Source: Ignavibacteriales bacterium
Lineage (GTDB): Bacteria > Bacteroidota > Ignavibacteria > Ignavibacteriales > Ignavibacteriaceae
Assembly (NCBI GenBank): GCA_016700155.1
Contig: CP065001.1
Location: 2,294,001-2,358,000 of the forward strand
Direction of reading: 5' to 3'
DNA: 64,000 nucleotides
Position 1 is the stretch's first letter, and each line of letters opens with the position of its first letter. The position numbers were made by a program, and so were the translations under genes. Of this stretch, positions 51,495 to 61,070 are shown in pieces. A model generated the notes under the pieces. It made no database searches. It had not been told where the DNA came from and worked only from the letters and a program-made list of their open reading frames with translations.

Positions 51495-52838
51495 CTATTT
51501 CTTCTTCATTTCTTCCAGCAGGTATTCAGCTACAGCCTGCGCTTCCTGCGGTTTTAAACCCGGATTAGGCATGGGCGGAAATGCCGGATCGACCTTTACA
51601 GGGTTCCTGATGAATGCAACAAGCTGATTTAGTTTACCTTCATATTTAGGAAGCACATCTTTATGTGCAGGTCCGACAAGTTTAACATCAAAACGATGGC
51701 ATGCGGCGCATCTGACATCATAAATTTCCTTGCCATTTAATTTTTCAACTCCCGCATCAGTCCCCTTCAATTCAGCAAGATGCACTTCATATTCACTGCT
51801 CAGTTTTTTAGATTGAAGTTCAGTCGCGTTTCCCATTGCAAGTTGATCCTGAACTATGATTGCGATTATCGAAAACAAAAGAGCAAAAAATAAATGACCA
51901 GAAAATCTTAATTCGCCGTTTCTTATCATTGCATATAAATAGTGGTATGCAAGGAACAACAGCAGCATTCCTATAACTGCGAGTAAGAAAATAAATCCGG
52001 AAACTGCTGTAACGGGCAGGAAAATCAGGTTGATAAAAATGAAAAGTGGAATAAGTATGGAAAATGAAAATGTCACTTTGATGGATTGAGTCTTAACATA
52101 ATCCGAATATTCAGGATTTAAATTTTGTTTTCCGCCATCCCAGTAAAAGAATACAAATAAAATAGTACCGCCGGTTAACGCAAGTGCTGCTGAAGCAAAA
52201 CTTAAAAGTCGAATTAACGCAGCTGCTGAAAATATCACAGAAAAAATATTCTGATTTTCCCACGAACCGGGATAGAGTGCCAGTGTAAAACCACTCACAA
52301 ACAACCATATAGCCGCCAGCAGGAATAAGAAACCATATCTTCCAGCCTTCACACTTAAATTAAAAGTACCCCGACTTAATTTTTTTATATCTTCATCAAC
52401 TGAAGGGTCTGATATATTTACATTTTTTAGCGAATCAAAAATATTGTTGAACGATAATGAATACTTGTACGAATAAATCAGTATCAATCCTACTATTTCA
52501 AAAAGTAATGACATTGAAAGAATACTTACAGTCATTACACCGGATTTATGAAGCAGCTGTGCAAAGATTATGATGATGGTTAGCAGAGGCATGATACCAA
52601 GAATAACACCTACACTTTTATTGATAGTAACCGTATCAATAATATCTTTTGCAAATTTCAGATACAGTTCATTTCCGTATTTGACGGCTTTTCTTTTGTA
52701 TAACAATGAAAGAAAGGTACCGCCGAACTCTATGCTGATAAAGGGGATAAATAAAAACAGAATCAACATTAGCATATAATGAAGAAGCTCAATGTGTTCT
52801 GCTGATTGCGGCAAAACCAGACTGTCAAGAAAATTCAT
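51495..52838 (-). CDS. Polytopic membrane protein with C-terminal monohaem cytochrome c
   Basis: A 447-residue protein. The first 330 residues form about eight to ten membrane helices with no motif I recognise; it is unlike CydA or CcoN. The C-terminal 75 residues form a cytochrome c domain with one haem site, CAACH (377-381), and Met423 in PPMPNPG as the likely sixth ligand. It is the last gene of the respiratory cluster, 22 bases after ctaB. The fused haem could carry electrons to or from the oxidase, or the membrane part may move ions or haem. It does not look like a known oxidase subunit. Confidence 0.78.
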   Translation of the reverse strand: MNFLDSLVLPQSAEHIELLHYMLMLILFLFIPFISIEFGGTFLSLLYKRKAVKYGNELYLKFAKDIIDTVTINKSVGVILGIMPLLTIIIIFAQLLHKSGVMTVSILSMSLLFEIVGLILIYSYKYSLSFNNIFDSLKNVNISDPSVDEDIKKLSRGTFNLSVKAGRYGFLFLLAAIWLFVSGFTLALYPGSWENQNIFSVIFSAAALIRLLSFASAALALTGGTILFVFFYWDGGKQNLNPEYSDYVKTQSIKVTFSFSILIPLFIFINLIFLPVTAVSGFIFLLAVIGMLLLFLAYHYLYAMIRNGELRFSGHLFFALLFSIIAIIVQDQLAMGNATELQSKKLSSEYEVHLAELKGTDAGVEKLNGKEIYDVRCAACHRFDVKLVGPAHKDVLPKYEGKLNQLVAFIRNPVKVDPAFPPMPNPGLKPQEAQAVAEYLLEEMKKK

Positions 52839-52860
52839 TTTGTATAACCTGCTGTTACAA

Positions 52861-53730
52861 TTAAAATATTATAAAAAGTTTATCTACTGATAGCAGTACA
52901 ACCACTGTCAGAGCAAAGATGTTAATCTCCTTAAAAGCAAACCTGAATGACAAAGTTTCCCTCTTCGACATTAAAAACTTAAAGGAATTCCATGACAACC
53001 AGCTTCCGGCAATGAACAATCCAAAATTTATTATTTCATTTTGAACCAATCCGAACAATGGAATAAGTACAGATGTTACTGCGGTTGCAATTATCCAGAT
53101 GAATGTTATCCTCGTCAGTTGATCTTCGGAAAATTTTTGTGTTAAAGTCGGAAATCCTGCGCGTTCATAATCTTTGTCAAGAACCAGTACAAGTAGCCAG
53201 AAGTGCGGGATCTGCCAGATGAAAAAGAAGAACGAAAGTATAAAAAGCTGAGGATCAGTAATTAAGCCGCCGCCGGCAACCCATCCCACAGCAGGCGGAA
53301 TCGCACCCACTAATGAACCCGGAATAATAGCCATTGCGGTCACCTTTTTCAGAGGTGTATAAATAATATTATACCATATAAGATTGAGCAGTCCGAGGAT
53401 GAGCGCGATCATCCCCGCACTTAAATAAATTAGTAATGAACCTGTTAAAACCAATAATGAAGCAGTCCATAAAGCTTGTCGTTCGCTAATTCTTTTTGAT
53501 GGAATCGGACGATTTTTGGTTCTATCCATCAATGCATCAGTGAATCTTTCCTGGTAATGATTCACTGCTGCCGAGCCACAAGCAAGCAGAAGCAGACCAA
53601 GCGCTGGAAGAATTACGCGGGAATTAATTTCTCCGGCTGCGCTGATAAATCCAAAGACCATGGTAACGGTAACAAAAATTGTTATCCTGATCTTGGTTAA
53701 CTCTGCTAATATTTTTAATCGACTCTTCAA
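52861..53730 (-). CDS. ctaB: Protoheme IX farnesyltransferase (haem O synthase)
   Basis: This membrane enzyme adds a farnesyl chain to haem B, the first step to haem A needed by the oxidase encoded upstream. The 289 residues have about nine helices. The prenyl-diphosphate site is seen in NHYQERFTDALMDRTKNRPI (about 57-76), and the second Asp-rich region lies in VLDKDYERAGFPTLTQKF. It lies 17 bases downstream of ctaC. No haem A synthase (ctaA) gene is in the window. Confidence 0.93.
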   Translation of the reverse strand: MKSRLKILAELTKIRITIFVTVTMVFGFISAAGEINSRVILPALGLLLLACGSAAVNHYQERFTDALMDRTKNRPIPSKRISERQALWTASLLVLTGSLLIYLSAGMIALILGLLNLIWYNIIYTPLKKVTAMAIIPGSLVGAIPPAVGWVAGGGLITDPQLFILSFFFFIWQIPHFWLLVLVLDKDYERAGFPTLTQKFSEDQLTRITFIWIIATAVTSVLIPLFGLVQNEIINFGLFIAGSWLSWNSFKFLMSKRETLSFRFAFKEINIFALTVVVLLSVDKLFIIF

Positions 53731-53747
53731 GCGATAATTAAATTTGA

Positions 53748-54389
53748 TTACTTCGAAACAGTTAATGAATCAATTGCGGATGATTTACCGGCTGTGTCAG
53801 CCCAGACTTTGTATTCAGACTCAGCAAGTACCACAACTTTGCTGTACATATAGCTATGATTTAATCCGCAGTATTCTGCACAGGCAATATCATAGGAACC
53901 GGTTTCACCTGATTCAAACCAAACGAAACGATCCTGTCCCGGCAGAACATCTTTCTTAACTCTGAAAGCCGGAATAAACAATGCGTGGTTTACATCAAGT
54001 GAATTTAAATTAAGTTTTACCGGACGATTAACGGGAACATATAACGTATCAGTAGTTGTACCGTTTTCATATTTGAAAGACCATTTCCACATCTGTGCAG
54101 TCACATCAACTTTCAATGAATTCTCAGGAGCCTCCGCCATATCCATATATCCAACCCATCCATACCAGAACATAATTAATACCAATATTGTAGGAATGAC
54201 TGTCCAGGTTATTTCCAATGCAAGATTACTGTGAACATTTACTGCTTTAGGGTTTCTTTTCCTGTTGTACTTCACAACAAAGAAAATCATTAACGCTGTT
54301 ATAAGAACCAGGAAAAAAACTGATACAATCAGGACAAAGAGAAATGTGCTGTCAACTGATTCTATAAAATTTGATGGTCCGGCATACAT
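53748..54389 (-). CDS. ctaC: Cytochrome c oxidase subunit II
   Basis: This subunit carries the binuclear CuA centre that receives electrons from cytochrome c. The 213 residues have two N-terminal helices (about 15-40 and 60-80) and a periplasmic cupredoxin domain. All CuA ligands are present: His135 in VNHALF, and Cys170, Glu172, Cys174, His178 and Met181 in CAEYCGLNHSYM. There is no fused cytochrome c domain, so it is an aa3, not a caa3, subunit, and electrons must come through a separate carrier. It follows ctaF by 11 bases. Confidence 0.94.
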   Translation of the reverse strand: MYAGPSNFIESVDSTFLFVLIVSVFFLVLITALMIFFVVKYNRKRNPKAVNVHSNLALEITWTVIPTILVLIMFWYGWVGYMDMAEAPENSLKVDVTAQMWKWSFKYENGTTTDTLYVPVNRPVKLNLNSLDVNHALFIPAFRVKKDVLPGQDRFVWFESGETGSYDIACAEYCGLNHSYMYSKVVVLAESEYKVWADTAGKSSAIDSLTVSK

Positions 54390-54400
54390 AATTTTTTACC

Positions 54401-54691
54401 TTAAAAAGAATAATCTGCAAATAGAAGAATAAATGATATTGCAAGAAAAAATATTGCAACCCCGACAAAAATTCTGAAAGCTTTTTGTTCAGATCGAAGA
54501 TGCATAAAAATTGTCAGCACTAAGTAGGTTTTAACTGATGCTATAACCAGCGCGGTGGCGACCGTCAGTGCGCCGAAATTAATCCCCGCAACAGCAACTG
54601 TAATTGAAGTCAGTGCCATTAACGCAAGCCAGACGAGGATATAAATTCCGTATCCATGTCCGTGCTCAGCATGTTGTTCATGATTTTCCAT
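54401..54691 (-). CDS. ctaF: Cytochrome c oxidase subunit IV
   Basis: A 96-residue small subunit with three membrane helices and a His-rich N-terminus (HEQHAEHGHGYG). The motif LTIFMHLRSEQKAF is typical of bacterial CtaF/CyoD-type subunits, which support assembly of subunits I and III. It lies 14 bases after ctaE and 11 before ctaC. Length is normal. Confidence 0.88.
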   Translation of the reverse strand: MENHEQHAEHGHGYGIYILVWLALMALTSITVAVAGINFGALTVATALVIASVKTYLVLTIFMHLRSEQKAFRIFVGVAIFFLAISFILLFADYSF

Positions 54692-54705
54692 CTGCTAAAA
54701 CATCC

Positions 54706-55326
54706 TTAAGTTATTAAGTAGAATAATGGGAATAAGAATATCCAGATAATGTCGACAAGGTGCCAGTAAAGTCCTGCTGCTTCAAGTTTTACATAACTAT
54801 CCTGGCGGATGACACCGTTCTTTGTCAGTCGTGTCATAAAACCTATTAATACCACACCGATTATTACGTGTAGTCCGTGCAAGCCTGTCATCACATAATA
54901 CAAACCGAAGAATAAAATTTCTCCCTGACTTTTAGCAAGAAGCTCCTCGCCACCCGGAAAGATACCGTGATGAATTTTTGCCGACCATTCAAAATATTTA
55001 TTAACCATAAAACCGAGTGCAAGTACAATGGTAAGCAATTGAAAGAAGATTGAAAGATTCCTGTTATTCTTTTGAATCGCCGCTATTGATATCGCCATTG
55101 TTAAACTGCTTGTGAGTAATATGGCGGTATTGAACATACCGATAATAGTATTCAACTCTTTTGCAGCAAGATGAAACGCATCCTGGTTAACGAAGCGGTA
55201 AACAGAATATAAAAAGAACATACCTCCGAAAAGAAGTAACTCTGTGAACAGGAACAACCACATTCCCATCTTTGCGCCGATATCGTCCCTGTGAACGTGA
55301 GCAGCGGCGTGTTCTTGTGTACTCAC
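54706..55326 (-). CDS. ctaE: Cytochrome c oxidase subunit III
   Basis: A 206-residue polytopic subunit with five or six helices. GLYYVMTGLHGLHVIIGVVL and the C-terminal YWHLVDIIWIFLFPLFYL are family signatures. It stabilises subunit I and may help proton uptake. Its start overlaps the end of ctaD by four bases, so it is coupled to it. The N-terminus has a His-containing extension (AAAHVHRDDIG), not unusual in this phylum. Confidence 0.93.
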   Translation of the reverse strand: MSTQEHAAAHVHRDDIGAKMGMWLFLFTELLLFGGMFFLYSVYRFVNQDAFHLAAKELNTIIGMFNTAILLTSSLTMAISIAAIQKNNRNLSIFFQLLTIVLALGFMVNKYFEWSAKIHHGIFPGGEELLAKSQGEILFFGLYYVMTGLHGLHVIIGVVLIGFMTRLTKNGVIRQDSYVKLEAAGLYWHLVDIIWIFLFPLFYLIT

Positions 55327-56981
55327 TTTGCCTCCTTTTCAAGTTCTGCAAGATCATTTTCCCTGTACTCATACGGACGCTCAGTAACTACAGGTATATC
55401 ATCAAAATTTTCTAAAGTCGGAGGAGTTTCAACTTTCCATTCAAGTGTTTCTCCACCCCAGATGTTCCATTTAGTAATTGTTTGTCCTTTACGCATCGAC
55501 ACTATCAGATTGGTGAACATTATTATTAACCCAAGAACGAGTATCCATGAACCAACTGTTGACGTAAGATGATAAGGTTGAAATTCAGGAAGATAGTCAT
55601 AATATCTTCTCGGCATACCAAGCCAGCCCATAACAAACATCGGGAAGTAGAGTACATTGAATCCAACAAACACAAGCCAGAAGGCAACTTTAGCTACTTT
55701 CTGATTATACATCCTCGCGAACATTTTCGGCAGCCAGTAATGCAACGCGGCAAATATTCCAAAACCTGTTCCGCCAAACATCACATAATGGAAGTGCGCA
55801 ACTATGAATGAAGTATCATGCACCTGGATATCAATCGATAAAACGCCTTGCATAATTCCTGTTAATCCGCCGATTGAGAACAGAAATATAAAAGCGAGTA
55901 CATATAACATCGGTGGAGCCAGTTCGATTGAACCTTTATATAAAGTAGCCGTCCAGTTAAATACTTTGATCGCACTTGGTATTGCGACAATCATAGTTAG
56001 TAATGAAAAGATGAACTGACCTGTATTGCTCATTCCAGCAGTAAACATATGATGCGCCCATACAAGTGAACCAAACAATGCAATGGCGATACTTGAGAAA
56101 GCAATAAATTTATAACCAAAAATTGTTCGTCTTGCAAAAACAGGAATGATCTCAGAAACAATTCCCATCGCAGGGAGAATCATTATATATACCGCCGGAT
56201 GTGAATATATCCAGAACAAATGCTGAAACAATACAGGATCGCCGCCGAGTGATGGATCAAATAATCCTACGCCCAGCCATCTTTCAATAACTACAAGAAG
56301 TAAAGTAATACCGATGATTGGTGTAGCTAACACCTGAACCCACGCTGTTGCATAGAGCGACCATGTAAACAAAGGCATTTTAAACCATGTCATTCCGGGA
56401 GCGCGTAACCTGTGTATTGTGGTTACAAAGTTTAATCCTGTAAGTATTGATGAGAACCCAAGTATGAATGCTGCGAACATGGTGAACATTACATTAGTTC
56501 CGGTTCTTACGCTGTAAGGAATATAGAATGTCCAACCTGTATCAGCAGGTCCGCCGGGTAATAAGATTGAAAGAATAGCTAACAAACCTCCCGCGACATA
56601 TAAATACCATGAAAGCAAATTCAGTCTTGGGAAAGCAACATCTTTTGCGCCGATCATTATCGGTAAAAAGAAGTTACCGAATACTGCAGGTAAACCCGGT
56701 ATTACAAAAAGGAAAATCATTATAACTCCATGCAGTGTGAATATGGAGTTATAAGTTTGCGGATCCATTATTGTGCGACCGGGAGCTATCAGTTCAAGTC
56801 TCATTAAAAATCCGAATGTTACACCTACTGCAAAGAATACCATCAATGCGATAAGGTATAATATCCCTATTCTTTTATGATCAGTTGAAAGAACCCAGCC
56901 GAGAAATCCCGTATGCTTTCCTTTATAATCAAGGTAGCTGACGTATCCGTTTTTATTTGTGGAAATAGCTTCACTCGACAT
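55323..56981 (-). CDS. ctaD: Cytochrome c oxidase subunit I, type A2
   Basis: This catalytic subunit reduces O2 to water with haem a, haem a3 and CuB and pumps protons. The 552 residues form 12 or more helices. Ligands are visible: His84 in TLHGVIM and His398 for haem a, His396 for haem a3, and His261, His310 and His311 for CuB. The D-channel Glu of type A1 enzymes is absent; instead the chain has YSHPAVY (259-265), the hallmark of type A2 oxidases, such as that of Rhodothermus marinus. It leads ctaE, ctaF and ctaC and lies 15 bases after the SCO gene. Confidence 0.95.
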   Translation of the reverse strand: MSSEAISTNKNGYVSYLDYKGKHTGFLGWVLSTDHKRIGILYLIALMVFFAVGVTFGFLMRLELIAPGRTIMDPQTYNSIFTLHGVIMIFLFVIPGLPAVFGNFFLPIMIGAKDVAFPRLNLLSWYLYVAGGLLAILSILLPGGPADTGWTFYIPYSVRTGTNVMFTMFAAFILGFSSILTGLNFVTTIHRLRAPGMTWFKMPLFTWSLYATAWVQVLATPIIGITLLLVVIERWLGVGLFDPSLGGDPVLFQHLFWIYSHPAVYIMILPAMGIVSEIIPVFARRTIFGYKFIAFSSIAIALFGSLVWAHHMFTAGMSNTGQFIFSLLTMIVAIPSAIKVFNWTATLYKGSIELAPPMLYVLAFIFLFSIGGLTGIMQGVLSIDIQVHDTSFIVAHFHYVMFGGTGFGIFAALHYWLPKMFARMYNQKVAKVAFWLVFVGFNVLYFPMFVMGWLGMPRRYYDYLPEFQPYHLTSTVGSWILVLGLIIMFTNLIVSMRKGQTITKWNIWGGETLEWKVETPPTLENFDDIPVVTERPYEYRENDLAELEKEAK

Positions 56982-56996
56982 AAAAAATCGACCTCG

Positions 56997-57776
56997 TTAA
57001 CTTTTTCTTTTCTTTGGTTTAATTACTACAAAAATTAAAAATGCACCTACAAGTATCAGTATTCCGGCTCCGAATATTCTTGTAAGATTCAAAACGTATG
57101 TTTGTCCTTCAGGGTTGTAGCTGAAACAGAACTGAAGAACTTTTGCAATTGTCGGGGTTGTCTTACCTTCTGAGGCTTCTATTACAGCCATCTTAAAATC
57201 AAAAGGAAGAATCCCATAACCTTTGCTTTTTGAATAAGCCGGAAACAGGTAGCGTGATATTTTTCCTTCCGGTGATAAAAATATCAGTGCGCCTGTGTGA
57301 ACAAAATCTTTTCCTTCACGTTTGAAATAAAATCCGCAAGCATCTGCAAGCTGTTTTATATTCAGGCTGTCACCTGTAAGAAACAACCATGATGAATCAG
57401 GAAAATTTTTATCAATCAAAGCTGTGAAAGTATTTTTTTTCTCTGATGCAATTTGCGGAGTTTCAAACTCATCTATACTTAAAGTTATTATCCTGTAGTC
57501 TTTTCCCGGAACCAGTTCAGAATTATTAACAACATCAGATATTTCCGCCATCAAAGGATGACAAATTCCCGGGCAATTGTAATACACAAATGCAAAAACA
57601 ACCGGTGAATTTATTAGCTCACCAAGCTCAACACTATTTCCATTTTCATCACTAAAAACAAGCTCTTTAGGTACTATTTTGCCTAACTGTTCATCAATCC
57701 CTATTTCTATTTTTTCAGGGGAAGAAGCAGCTACTTCAGTAATACAAAACAATATCAGTACAAATACTATCCTCAT
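56997..57776 (-). CDS. SCO1/SenC-family copper chaperone
   Basis: A 259-residue exported thioredoxin-fold protein for CuA assembly in oxidase subunit II. It has a signal peptide (about 1-18), the copper ligands Cys68 and Cys72 in YNCPGICHP, and the third ligand His in DFVHTGALIFL (about 162). A C-terminal helix (about 228-252) anchors it to the membrane; most SCO proteins are anchored at the N-terminus, so this is the reverse arrangement. It lies between the act genes and the oxidase genes, 11 bases from the cytochrome c gene. Confidence 0.91.
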   Translation of the reverse strand: MRIVFVLILFCITEVAASSPEKIEIGIDEQLGKIVPKELVFSDENGNSVELGELINSPVVFAFVYYNCPGICHPLMAEISDVVNNSELVPGKDYRIITLSIDEFETPQIASEKKNTFTALIDKNFPDSSWLFLTGDSLNIKQLADACGFYFKREGKDFVHTGALIFLSPEGKISRYLFPAYSKSKGYGILPFDFKMAVIEASEGKTTPTIAKVLQFCFSYNPEGQTYVLNLTRIFGAGILILVGAFLIFVVIKPKKRKS

Positions 57777-57787
57777 TGAACGAACTA

Positions 57788-58717
57788 TTACAACGTCCTG
57801 CTTAAAAAGTTAAACAATGTATTCCATTCACTCTTATTCAAACCAGCCACTGAAGTTTTAAAACCATTTTGATTTACGTTTGCGATTACAGTCTTAATAA
57901 AATTTTCTTCACTGTTTTTCCAGTTTAAAGAATTATTTAGTGATGATAATGCTTTGACCGGATCAGAAGTAACATCAAGGAACAACTTGCTGCCGGTATC
58001 AGTGCTGTTTGATTTTATCTGTTCAATTGATTTCTCAATTCTGTTCTGAACTTCTGACTCCTTTTTAGTTATCAGTTCAACAGCAGATTTGACGGGAATC
58101 TGTGCAGCTATCTCAGTGCCTTTTGAAAGACTATATAACTGATCCATTGCAAGCAGTTCATCATTTGTGTTTGCTTTTGCATCTGAAACAAAAGTTGACC
58201 TGATATAGTGAGCAAGAGCAATTCTTTCCTCAGGAAGCATGAAGTTATAAGAAATCATTCCGCTTCCCGCGATACCTTCTTCAAGGGACTGATATATTCC
58301 GGTTAATGTGGAACCGTTTTTCCAGTTTTCACTTACAGTAAAATTTCTTGGTGCGGGATTAAGCCCAACAGAACCGGGTCCGGTGCCTGTTCCTTCTTCT
58401 CCGTGACAGGTTGAACAACTTGCGGAAAATAAAGTTTTCCCTTTAGCTATTAACTCAGGAGTTGGTACACTTAATTTTATTATATCAATCGGCGGAACTG
58501 ATTTTGCCTCAACGATACTCAGGTCATTCACAACAGTTGTATCCGGAAGCAAAGGAGGAACAACCTGTCGCGCTACATTGTTAATCTGACCGAGATAGTA
58601 AATCCCTATTCCCGTACCTAGAACCAGAATGTACGGATACAAAAGTCCGAAAAGTCTTCCAGGATTTTCAGAAATCATCTCTATAATTATTTTAATATTT
58701 ATATCAGGTTTATTCAT
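57788..58717 (-). CDS. Membrane-anchored monohaem cytochrome c
   Basis: A 309-residue protein with an N-terminal anchor (about 23-45, with LYPYILVLGTGIGIYYLGQ). The haem c domain (about 85-195) has CSTCH at 101-105 and a sixth ligand probably in GSGMISYNFMLP. About 100 residues after that have no match I know. It lies 21 bases downstream of actF, so it is likely the electron carrier between the Act complex and the oxidase, whose CuA subunit has no haem of its own. It is not a canonical Act subunit. Confidence 0.85.
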   Translation of the reverse strand: MNKPDINIKIIIEMISENPGRLFGLLYPYILVLGTGIGIYYLGQINNVARQVVPPLLPDTTVVNDLSIVEAKSVPPIDIIKLSVPTPELIAKGKTLFSASCSTCHGEEGTGTGPGSVGLNPAPRNFTVSENWKNGSTLTGIYQSLEEGIAGSGMISYNFMLPEERIALAHYIRSTFVSDAKANTNDELLAMDQLYSLSKGTEIAAQIPVKSAVELITKKESEVQNRIEKSIEQIKSNSTDTGSKLFLDVTSDPVKALSSLNNSLNWKNSEENFIKTVIANVNQNGFKTSVAGLNKSEWNTLFNFLSRTL

Positions 58718-58738
58718 AAGAAAAAAATACTCCTTGAA

Positions 58739-59920
58739 TCAAAGATGGAAATTCAATCCTCTTTCAAGTTTTGGATCTCCTACAGGAATTAAGTTGGTCT
58801 TTTTAACTCTTTCATTGAATACTATCATAATCAGTCCGGCAAATGCAACCGGGAAAGCAATATCCATCCAGCTAAATACGCTAACTGTGTTTTCAGATTT
58901 CATATTTGGAATTATAAGCCAATAGTAGTCAACGAACTTTGCAATTAGCAGCCATACCGCAACAAATTTTAATTTCTTAGGATCCATCTTTGCAGGTTGT
59001 GATAACAAAACTATATATGGTACTACAAAATTCATAATGATCAACAGTATGGAAACATAAGCCCAGATACCATCCCATCTATGAAGGAACCAGAAAGTTT
59101 CTTCGGGAAGATCTGCATACCAGATTAGCATGTACTGAGAGAAAGCTATGTAAGCCCAGAAGTTGATAAACGCAAATAACAATGCACCGAGACTGAACAA
59201 ATGATCGTTCGTCAAACGCGAAGAGAGGTATCCTTTTTCTTTTAAATTTACAACGAGTATTGTAACCGCTGATAATGCAGCTACAACGCTACCTGCAAAA
59301 TAATAAACACCGAATATTGTTGAGAACCAATGCGGTTCAAGACTCATCATCCAGTCAACCGCGGCGATAGTAATAGTTATCGCAAAAAGCGGGATGAATA
59401 TTGCAGATAGTTTAATGTTTCGTTTTGTCAGAAGCTGCTCACCTGTAGTATCCTGCTTCCTGGAATTCCTTGTAAGCACAACATAAAAAAGACCCCACAA
59501 TGCAAGACATACAAACACACGGAAAATGAAAAATGTAACGTTAAGATATGGTGCTTTGTGTATAAGTAATTTGTCATCACCAGGGTGAGTCCAGTGAAAC
59601 AGATTACTAAGATTAAGAAGCAGCGGAATTGAAAGAATTATCAGCACAGGAATTAATGATGCAAGATGTTCAGGTATTCTTCTGATCGGAGTACTCCAGT
59701 CAGCACCTGCTACATATTCCAGTGCAACCAGGAATAAAGACCCAACTCCAATGCTCATCAATAACATAAAAGCTACAAGATAACTGAATGAAGCACGCGA
59801 ACTATCAACATAAAATCCTATTCCGCCAATTACTGCGCCTGCTATTAATAAAATCCATCCTGTTCTTGAAAAACTTTCAGGAAGATTTTTTTTCTGGTAT
59901 CCGGTATTAGTTTGCGACAT
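58739..59920 (-). CDS. actF: Alternative complex III subunit ActF
   Basis: A 393-residue inner-membrane quinol-binding subunit with about ten helices, a relative of NrfD/ActC without the classic long C-terminus. WSTPIRRIPEHLASLIPVL, LNLSNLFHWTHPGD and FVDYYWLIIPNMKSE are good markers of the ActF branch. It overlaps the actDE gene by 14 bases. It forms the membrane part that helps bind menaquinol in the Act complex. Confidence 0.9.
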   Translation of the reverse strand: MSQTNTGYQKKNLPESFSRTGWILLIAGAVIGGIGFYVDSSRASFSYLVAFMLLMSIGVGSLFLVALEYVAGADWSTPIRRIPEHLASLIPVLIILSIPLLLNLSNLFHWTHPGDDKLLIHKAPYLNVTFFIFRVFVCLALWGLFYVVLTRNSRKQDTTGEQLLTKRNIKLSAIFIPLFAITITIAAVDWMMSLEPHWFSTIFGVYYFAGSVVAALSAVTILVVNLKEKGYLSSRLTNDHLFSLGALLFAFINFWAYIAFSQYMLIWYADLPEETFWFLHRWDGIWAYVSILLIIMNFVVPYIVLLSQPAKMDPKKLKFVAVWLLIAKFVDYYWLIIPNMKSENTVSVFSWMDIAFPVAFAGLIMIVFNERVKKTNLIPVGDPKLERGLNFHL

Positions 59921-61070
59921 TTGTAGCAGACTCCTTTTTAACTACTTGTAAATCAGATTCATCGGCATTTTTTGCTTTTTGTAAAGCACGGACATAATTC
60001 ACAATTGCCCATCGTTCATCCCTTGTTACCTGCGATGTATATGAAGGCATTGTATTCTGTCCGTTTGTTATGATATGATAAATCATACCATCTGAAAAAT
60101 CTCTCGCACGTTGTGAGTGAAGTGTCGGTGGATTAGGGAACTGTCCTCTTAGCCTGCTGTCGCCATCTGCAAAATTTCCGTGACAGGGACTGCAGTATGT
60201 TAGAAATTTTCTTTTACCAAGTTCAAGATTTTCCTTAGTCGGAAGAAATGGATTACTTAAAACTTCAACCGGGTTTGTTTCACCAGTATAAGGATATGGA
60301 ATGTAGCCTCTAGCAACTGTACCTTTAACAGGTGTCCTCATTCCCCTGCCGTCAGAAAAGAACTCACTTTTTTCCTGAGGGATTAATTTATCCTGTTCCA
60401 TCATCCAGTCGAATGGATCTAAATATAAAGCTTTGTTCAATGTAACATAAGTTCCGCCGCTAACTACAACAGCTACTGCAACAAGAAACATAATGAACCG
60501 CGGTTCAAATAATGCGTATGATTCTTTTTCTTTTTCATAAACATCATTTATTTCTTTGCTTCCCAATTCAGTGAACAATGAACGGACGGATGATTCACTA
60601 AATTTAGGATCATCAGAAAAGATAACAACACCGTAAGCATCCATTGATACTCTCTTCATATAGTCGGTATCGTGCAGAGGATTGTTATTATCCGGGAATT
60701 TAAAAAAGAATGTCAGCATTCCGATAACAGTAGAAAGAGTTGCCAATAAAACTGTAACCTCAAATGTTACAGGAATAAAAGCAGGGAGCGAGAAAAATGG
60801 TTTACCGCCGATAACCATCGGGTATTCAACTGACATTGTCCACCACATAAGCAATAACGCTAATGCTGTTCCGGACAAACCAAATGTAAGAGTAATGAAT
60901 CCCAGTTTTGAAGGTTTCAATTTCATTGCAGCATCCATACCGTGGACAGGATAAGGAGTATGGACATCATAATTAGTGTAACCTTCATCCGACACACGTT
61001 TGGCTGCTTTAATTATCGCGTCGGGAGAATTATACAGACTCGAAATTCCGAATAGTTTTTTATTATCCAT
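59907..61070 (-). CDS. Fused ActD-ActE subunit of alternative complex III
   Basis: A 387-residue protein that joins two Act subunits normally made separately. Residues about 1-185 are ActD (DUF3341), with FGISSLYNSPDAIIKAAKRV at the start and two helices at about 58-80 and 98-123. A helix at about 190-212 follows. Residues about 270-370 are an ActE-like monohaem cytochrome c with CSPCH at 293-297, and the sixth ligand is probably in NTMPSYTSQV. The junction is in frame with no stop. The gene shares one base with actC and overlaps actF by 14. Confidence 0.9.
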   Translation of the reverse strand: MDNKKLFGISSLYNSPDAIIKAAKRVSDEGYTNYDVHTPYPVHGMDAAMKLKPSKLGFITLTFGLSGTALALLLMWWTMSVEYPMVIGGKPFFSLPAFIPVTFEVTVLLATLSTVIGMLTFFFKFPDNNNPLHDTDYMKRVSMDAYGVVIFSDDPKFSESSVRSLFTELGSKEINDVYEKEKESYALFEPRFIMFLVAVAVVVSGGTYVTLNKALYLDPFDWMMEQDKLIPQEKSEFFSDGRGMRTPVKGTVARGYIPYPYTGETNPVEVLSNPFLPTKENLELGKRKFLTYCSPCHGNFADGDSRLRGQFPNPPTLHSQRARDFSDGMIYHIITNGQNTMPSYTSQVTRDERWAIVNYVRALQKAKNADESDLQVVKKESATNVAN

